From CAUPWF01 sp964367905 (GTDB lineage Bacteria; Bacillota; Clostridia; Lachnospirales; Lachnospiraceae), in assembly GCA_964367905.1 (NCBI GenBank), contig CAYIZP010000044.1:1-24390 (forward strand): DNA of 24,390 nucleotides. Reading direction: 5' to 3'. Shown here in pieces: positions 21,731-24,390 of the stretch. A program made the position numbers and the translations under genes. The first letter of the stretch is position 1. Every line of letters starts with the position of its first letter. The notes beneath the pieces were generated by a model. The model worked only from the letters and a program-made list of their open reading frames with translations. It was not told the DNA's origin and made no database searches.

Positions 21731-22431
21731 CCTTCACGTTCCATTCGCTCACGTTCGGCCTGTGAAACCCTTAGATAATCCGGTTTGTGTTCAGCCGAAG
21801 TCTCTCGTTTGCCCTCTTTGTAATATTCTACCGCTCGAGTGGCAAGTGCCGCTGCATTCTGACGATTGCAATGTGCTGGCGCAAAGTAGAACGGTACCTT
21901 TAATGCCTCTTTTATCAATGCCGCATGCACAGGAACACCATCACCCAAGAAGGTGACTTCTCTATCCATCTGATTCAACCGATCAATTAACTCTGTCATT
22001 GCGATTGCTGATTGTTCTTCTATTACCCGAAATTGTTTCTCCTGATCAAACTCATATAGCCCCGTATACACCTGCTGCCTCCTCGCATCAAGGATGGGAC
22101 AGATGATTCCTGCATTTCCATACATCTGATATGCCATTGCTTCTGCCGTGGGAACACTAATCAGCGGTTTTCCCCAAGCTAGTCCAAGTCCTTTAGCTGT
22201 TGCTGCTCCAATCCTCAATCCTGTAAAGGATCCTGGCCCACCTGTCACTGCAATAGCATCAATCTCTTCTGTATTCAATTCAATCTGCTTGCACAACTCA
22301 TCTAACATCGGCAACAAGGTCTGTGAATGCGTCTTCTTGTAATTGATTGTATAGAGTCCAATCAATTCCTCCTCTGTTACAATTGCTACGCTTGCAACCA
22401 ATGCTGAACTCTCTAATGCCAAAATTTTCAT
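21727..22431 (-). CDS. tsaB: t6A biosynthesis protein TsaB
   Basis: A 234-residue ASKHA-fold partner of TsaD, needed for t6A37 formation but without the metal site of TsaD. Marks: ILALESSALVASVAIV at the start, THSQTLLPMLDELC near 34-47, VTGGPGSFTGLRIG near 63-76, and DARRQQVYTGLY near 116-127. Start ATG behind agaggaag. Lies between tsaE (16-bp gap) and rimI (4-bp overlap), the standard cluster. Confidence 0.96.
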   Translation of the reverse strand: MKILALESSALVASVAIVTEEELIGLYTINYKKTHSQTLLPMLDELCKQIELNTEEIDAIAVTGGPGSFTGLRIGAATAKGLGLAWGKPLISVPTAEAMAYQMYGNAGIICPILDARRQQVYTGLYEFDQEKQFRVIEEQSAIAMTELIDRLNQMDREVTFLGDGVPVHAALIKEALKVPFYFAPAHCNRQNAAALATRAVEYYKEGKRETSAEHKPDYLRVSQAERERMEREG

Positions 22432-22447
22432 CTATCTCTTCCTCTTC

Positions 22448-22891
22448 TTACAATGGATTTACTGTGATTTTTCGAAATCCAAATCCCTTCTCCGGCACTT
22501 TCTCAATTCGAATCTCCACTCGCTCTTTAGGCAAAATTTCCTCAATTAGATTCGCCCATTCTATCAAACATACGCCCTGTCCGTAGAAATAATCTTCAAA
22601 TCCAATTTCATACATTTCTTCTATCTCATTGATTCGATATACATCGAAATGATAGAAAGGCAATTTCTTCCCCTGATACTCTTGTACAATGGTAAATGTC
22701 GGGCTGCTTACCACATCTTCTACTCCAAGTCCTTGTGCAAGTCCTTGGGTGAACACAGTCTTTCCAACCCCTAGGTCTCCTACCAAAGTATATACGGATC
22801 CAACCTTGCATTCCTGTCCTATCATCCGTCCGAGTTCAAACGTCTCCTCTGGACTTTCACTATCTAGATACATCATTGTTTCATCACTCAT
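22448..22891 (-). CDS. tsaE: t6A biosynthesis ATPase TsaE
   Basis: A 147-residue P-loop protein that drives the TsaB-TsaD-TsaE cycle. Walker A is GDLGVGKT (38-45). SSPTFTIVQEY (near 62-72) and FYHFDVYRI (near 79-87) are family signatures, and GVCLIEWANLIEE is the Walker-B-like region. Full length. Start ATG preceded by gaggtag. The second gene of the operon, 21 bp behind a YcxB-like gene. Confidence 0.96.
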   Translation of the reverse strand: MSDETMMYLDSESPEETFELGRMIGQECKVGSVYTLVGDLGVGKTVFTQGLAQGLGVEDVVSSPTFTIVQEYQGKKLPFYHFDVYRINEIEEMYEIGFEDYFYGQGVCLIEWANLIEEILPKERVEIRIEKVPEKGFGFRKITVNPL

Positions 22892-22912
22892 CTTCTACCT
22901 CTTCGCAAACTC

Positions 22913-23419
22913 CTACTTCATACTTCTAAAATGAACCTTATTCGGTGGCATATGGGTCGAAACCAACTCCACTGCTGCCGCATATTGTTCTCCAAACGCC
23001 GCCTTAGGAAGTATAAGTGCTCTCATTCGATTCACATATACAATCATAGATGTGCTGTTCGTTGTAACCTTCATTATACTGTCCCAACTCACTTCATTCG
23101 ACTCATCACCTTGGCTCACAGTGATCCCCTCATCTCCCAGTTCATAGCAAATTGGCTGTTGAAAAGACAGACTCGTCTTCACTTGCTTTCGTGCTCTTCC
23201 ATACAATAATATGGGATTGCCAAACACAAACATCATTCCAATAAAGAAGTATACCAACATCGGTTGGATTGTGCTCGCATCCATATTTCGGAATCCAAAG
23301 AAGATAAATGCAATTCCTAGGACTACCCCAAAAATCCCACTAAAACTCGTGTATGTATGATGTATCAGAAAAGAATACATCGTTTTTACTGTCATCTGAA
23401 CTTCTATTTTTATCGACAT
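22913..23419 (-). CDS. YcxB-like membrane protein
   Basis: 168 residues with two hydrophobic helices (about 25-45 and 52-73) close to the N-terminus, then a soluble part with YELGDEGITVSQ, EVSWDSIMKVTTNSTSMIVYV and ALILPKAAF. This pattern (a DEGI strand, a W..I segment, an ILPK..F end) matches the YcxB-like family of unknown function. ATG at 23419 is placed by ggagg six bases upstream. First gene behind the promoter at 23473-23501 and cotranscribed with the t6A cluster. Family assignment fairly sure, role unknown. Confidence 0.8.
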   Translation of the reverse strand: MSIKIEVQMTVKTMYSFLIHHTYTSFSGIFGVVLGIAFIFFGFRNMDASTIQPMLVYFFIGMMFVFGNPILLYGRARKQVKTSLSFQQPICYELGDEGITVSQGDESNEVSWDSIMKVTTNSTSMIVYVNRMRALILPKAAFGEQYAAAVELVSTHMPPNKVHFRSMK

Positions 23420-23472
23420 CTCCTGCCTCCATAATTTTTATATTTTGATTGCTCCCACAACTCAATATGCAC

Positions 23473-23501
23473 ATTATACCACGCAAAAGATTCTTTTTCC
23501 A
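23473..23501 (-). promoter_or_regulatory. Promoter of the YcxB-tsa-rnz-ispD operon
   Basis: On the minus strand TGGAAA (23496-23501), a 17-base spacer and TATAAT (23473-23478), with an upstream TG making an extended -10. It lies about 50 bp before the YcxB-like start and can drive all eight genes to 18258; no clear terminator is seen between them. Confidence 0.7.
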
Positions 23502-23505
23502 TTTT

Positions 23506-24111
23506 TTATCGCAAAACTGTACTGATTTTTTTGTAAATCGCTCCAACTACTACTGAAACAATCACACCCTTCAAGAGATTGAATGGTGCCACTGCGAATA
23601 CAACGAAGGTAAATAAATCTGTGATCCCCGCATTTACAGCACTTCCCATCTCAATCAATCCCTCAATCGGCATCTGGAATGCGTTTGCATAAGTTGGCAA
23701 TAACACATATGCATTTAGGAAACAACCAAGAATTGTCATAAATACTGTACCGAATGCCATACCTATGATTGCCGACTTCCTTGTCTTATACTTTTTATAG
23801 ATAATACCCGCAGGTACAACGAATGCACAACCGATTAGAAAATTCGCAATTTCTCCAACGCCAGCAGTGGTACTCCCATCCAATAAAAAGTTCAATAAAA
23901 TTTTGATTAATTCGATACAAACACCTGCCACTGGTCCAATCGCAAATGTTCCAATTAGCACTGGCACCTCGCTTAGATCAATCTTGTAGAAGCTCGGTGC
24001 GAAAAAAAGTGGAATTTCAAACATCATCAATATAACTGCGATTGCTGATAATAGGCCTACATGTGTCAGTGTTCTTACGTTTAGTTTCTTGTTTTTGCTT
24101 AGTGTGTTCAT
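23506..24111 (-). CDS. ribU: ECF transporter S component for riboflavin (RibU)
   Basis: A 201-residue membrane protein with five or six helices that captures riboflavin for an energy-coupling factor transporter; the shared EcfA/A'/T genes are not in the window. An N-terminal LTHVGLLSAIAVILMMFEIP helix, FAPSFYKIDLSEVPVLIG and the following GPVAGVCIELIKILLNFLL segment are typical of RibU. Start ATG nine bases behind aaggag. The strongest support for the substrate is the FMN riboswitch directly upstream (24243-24366) with an intrinsic terminator between, so uptake should be shut off when FMN is plentiful. Confidence 0.95.
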   Translation of the reverse strand: MNTLSKNKKLNVRTLTHVGLLSAIAVILMMFEIPLFFAPSFYKIDLSEVPVLIGTFAIGPVAGVCIELIKILLNFLLDGSTTAGVGEIANFLIGCAFVVPAGIIYKKYKTRKSAIIGMAFGTVFMTILGCFLNAYVLLPTYANAFQMPIEGLIEMGSAVNAGITDLFTFVVFAVAPFNLLKGVIVSVVVGAIYKKISTVLR

Positions 24112-24175
24112 TTTCTTTTTCTCCTTAAATGTTGTAACTATTTTTTTGCCTGATCTTCGCGGAGCTTTTTATATT

Positions 24176-24208
24176 CAAAAAAGCCCTGAATATAATATTC
24201 AGGGCTTA
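24176..24208 (-). terminator. Intrinsic terminator in the ribU leader
   Basis: On the minus strand aagccctgaata pairs with tattcagggctt (24181-24207), followed at once by six T's (24182 down to 24177). It stands between the riboswitch and the ribU start, so it is the expression platform: with FMN bound, transcription should end here. Confidence 0.9.
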
Positions 24209-24242
24209 TCTCATCATAGGTATATCAACCATAATAAAAAGA

Positions 24243-24366
24243 CTCTCTTCTCTCATCCAGACTTTACTGTCGGTACTGGAATCACACCAGTTCAGCCATA
24301 TGTTACTCACACATGGGTCGCGGACTATTACCGCCGGTTGGGAATTTCACCCTACCCCGAAGATTT
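24243..24366 (-). promoter_or_regulatory. FMN riboswitch (RFN element)
   Basis: On the minus strand the conserved blocks appear in order: atcttcggggtagggtga, aattcccaaccggcggtaat, agtccgcgaccc, a variable stem, then gattccagtaccgacagt, aaagtctggatgagagaag. All six-helix RFN core segments are present, with the outer stem formed by tcttc and gaaga. The aptamer ends about 36 bases before the terminator hairpin. A TATGAT at the very edge of the window (24385-24390) may be the -10 of its promoter. Confidence 0.97.
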
Positions 24367-24390
24367 CATTTGCTTTTTTAGCTTATCATA

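Overview
The window looks like a chromosomal segment of a Gram-positive anaerobe of the class Clostridia, most likely a Lachnospiraceae member. The grounds are AT-rich DNA with strong AGGAGG-type ribosome sites, a YesM/YesN-type two-component pair, an ECF riboflavin transporter behind an FMN riboswitch, an Rpn-like nuclease gene, and large hairpin repeats of a kind I associate with this family. The taxonomic call is inference. No mobile element with its own complete transposase is visible, and there are no tRNA, rRNA or CRISPR loci.

Left part (1-4.7 kb). The C-terminal half of an SLC13/DASS-like carboxylate transporter is followed by a small UPF0303/HbpS-like protein on the plus strand. They converge on a minus-strand operon read from a near-consensus promoter at 4666-4694: a family III (CaiB/BaiF) CoA-transferase, a solute-binding-protein-like protein without a signal peptide, and a crotonase-fold enoyl-CoA hydratase/isomerase. 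A 205-bp hairpin repeat sits inside this operon. This is the best candidate for an undescribed system: a binding-protein fold apparently used inside the cell with acyl-CoA enzymes.

Middle (4.7-7.2 kb). A divergent promoter drives an Rpn-family PD-(D/E)XK nuclease-like gene. Behind it lie about 800 bp without a gene, holding two more large hairpin elements and four tandem 74-bp units with internal inverted repeats.

Sugar transport and sensing block (6.6-18.2 kb). A minus-strand ribose/galactofuranose-type ABC transporter (ATPase, permease, lipoprotein binding protein, second permease) ends, behind an intrinsic-terminator-like hairpin, with a second UPF0303 protein. A second paralogous binding lipoprotein has its own transcription unit. 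It is divergent from a plus-strand histidine kinase, an AraC-type response regulator and a membrane diguanylate cyclase with an intact I-site. The paralogous binding protein may act as an extracellular co-sensor for the kinase.

Housekeeping block (18.2-23.5 kb, minus strand). One closely packed operon runs: YcxB-like membrane protein, tsaE, tsaB, rimI, a small four-cysteine protein, RNase Z, tsaD, ispD. It combines most of the t6A tRNA-modification machinery with tRNA 3' processing and isoprenoid synthesis.

Right end (23.5-24.4 kb). ribU is preceded by an intrinsic terminator and a complete FMN riboswitch on the minus strand, so riboflavin uptake is controlled by FMN.
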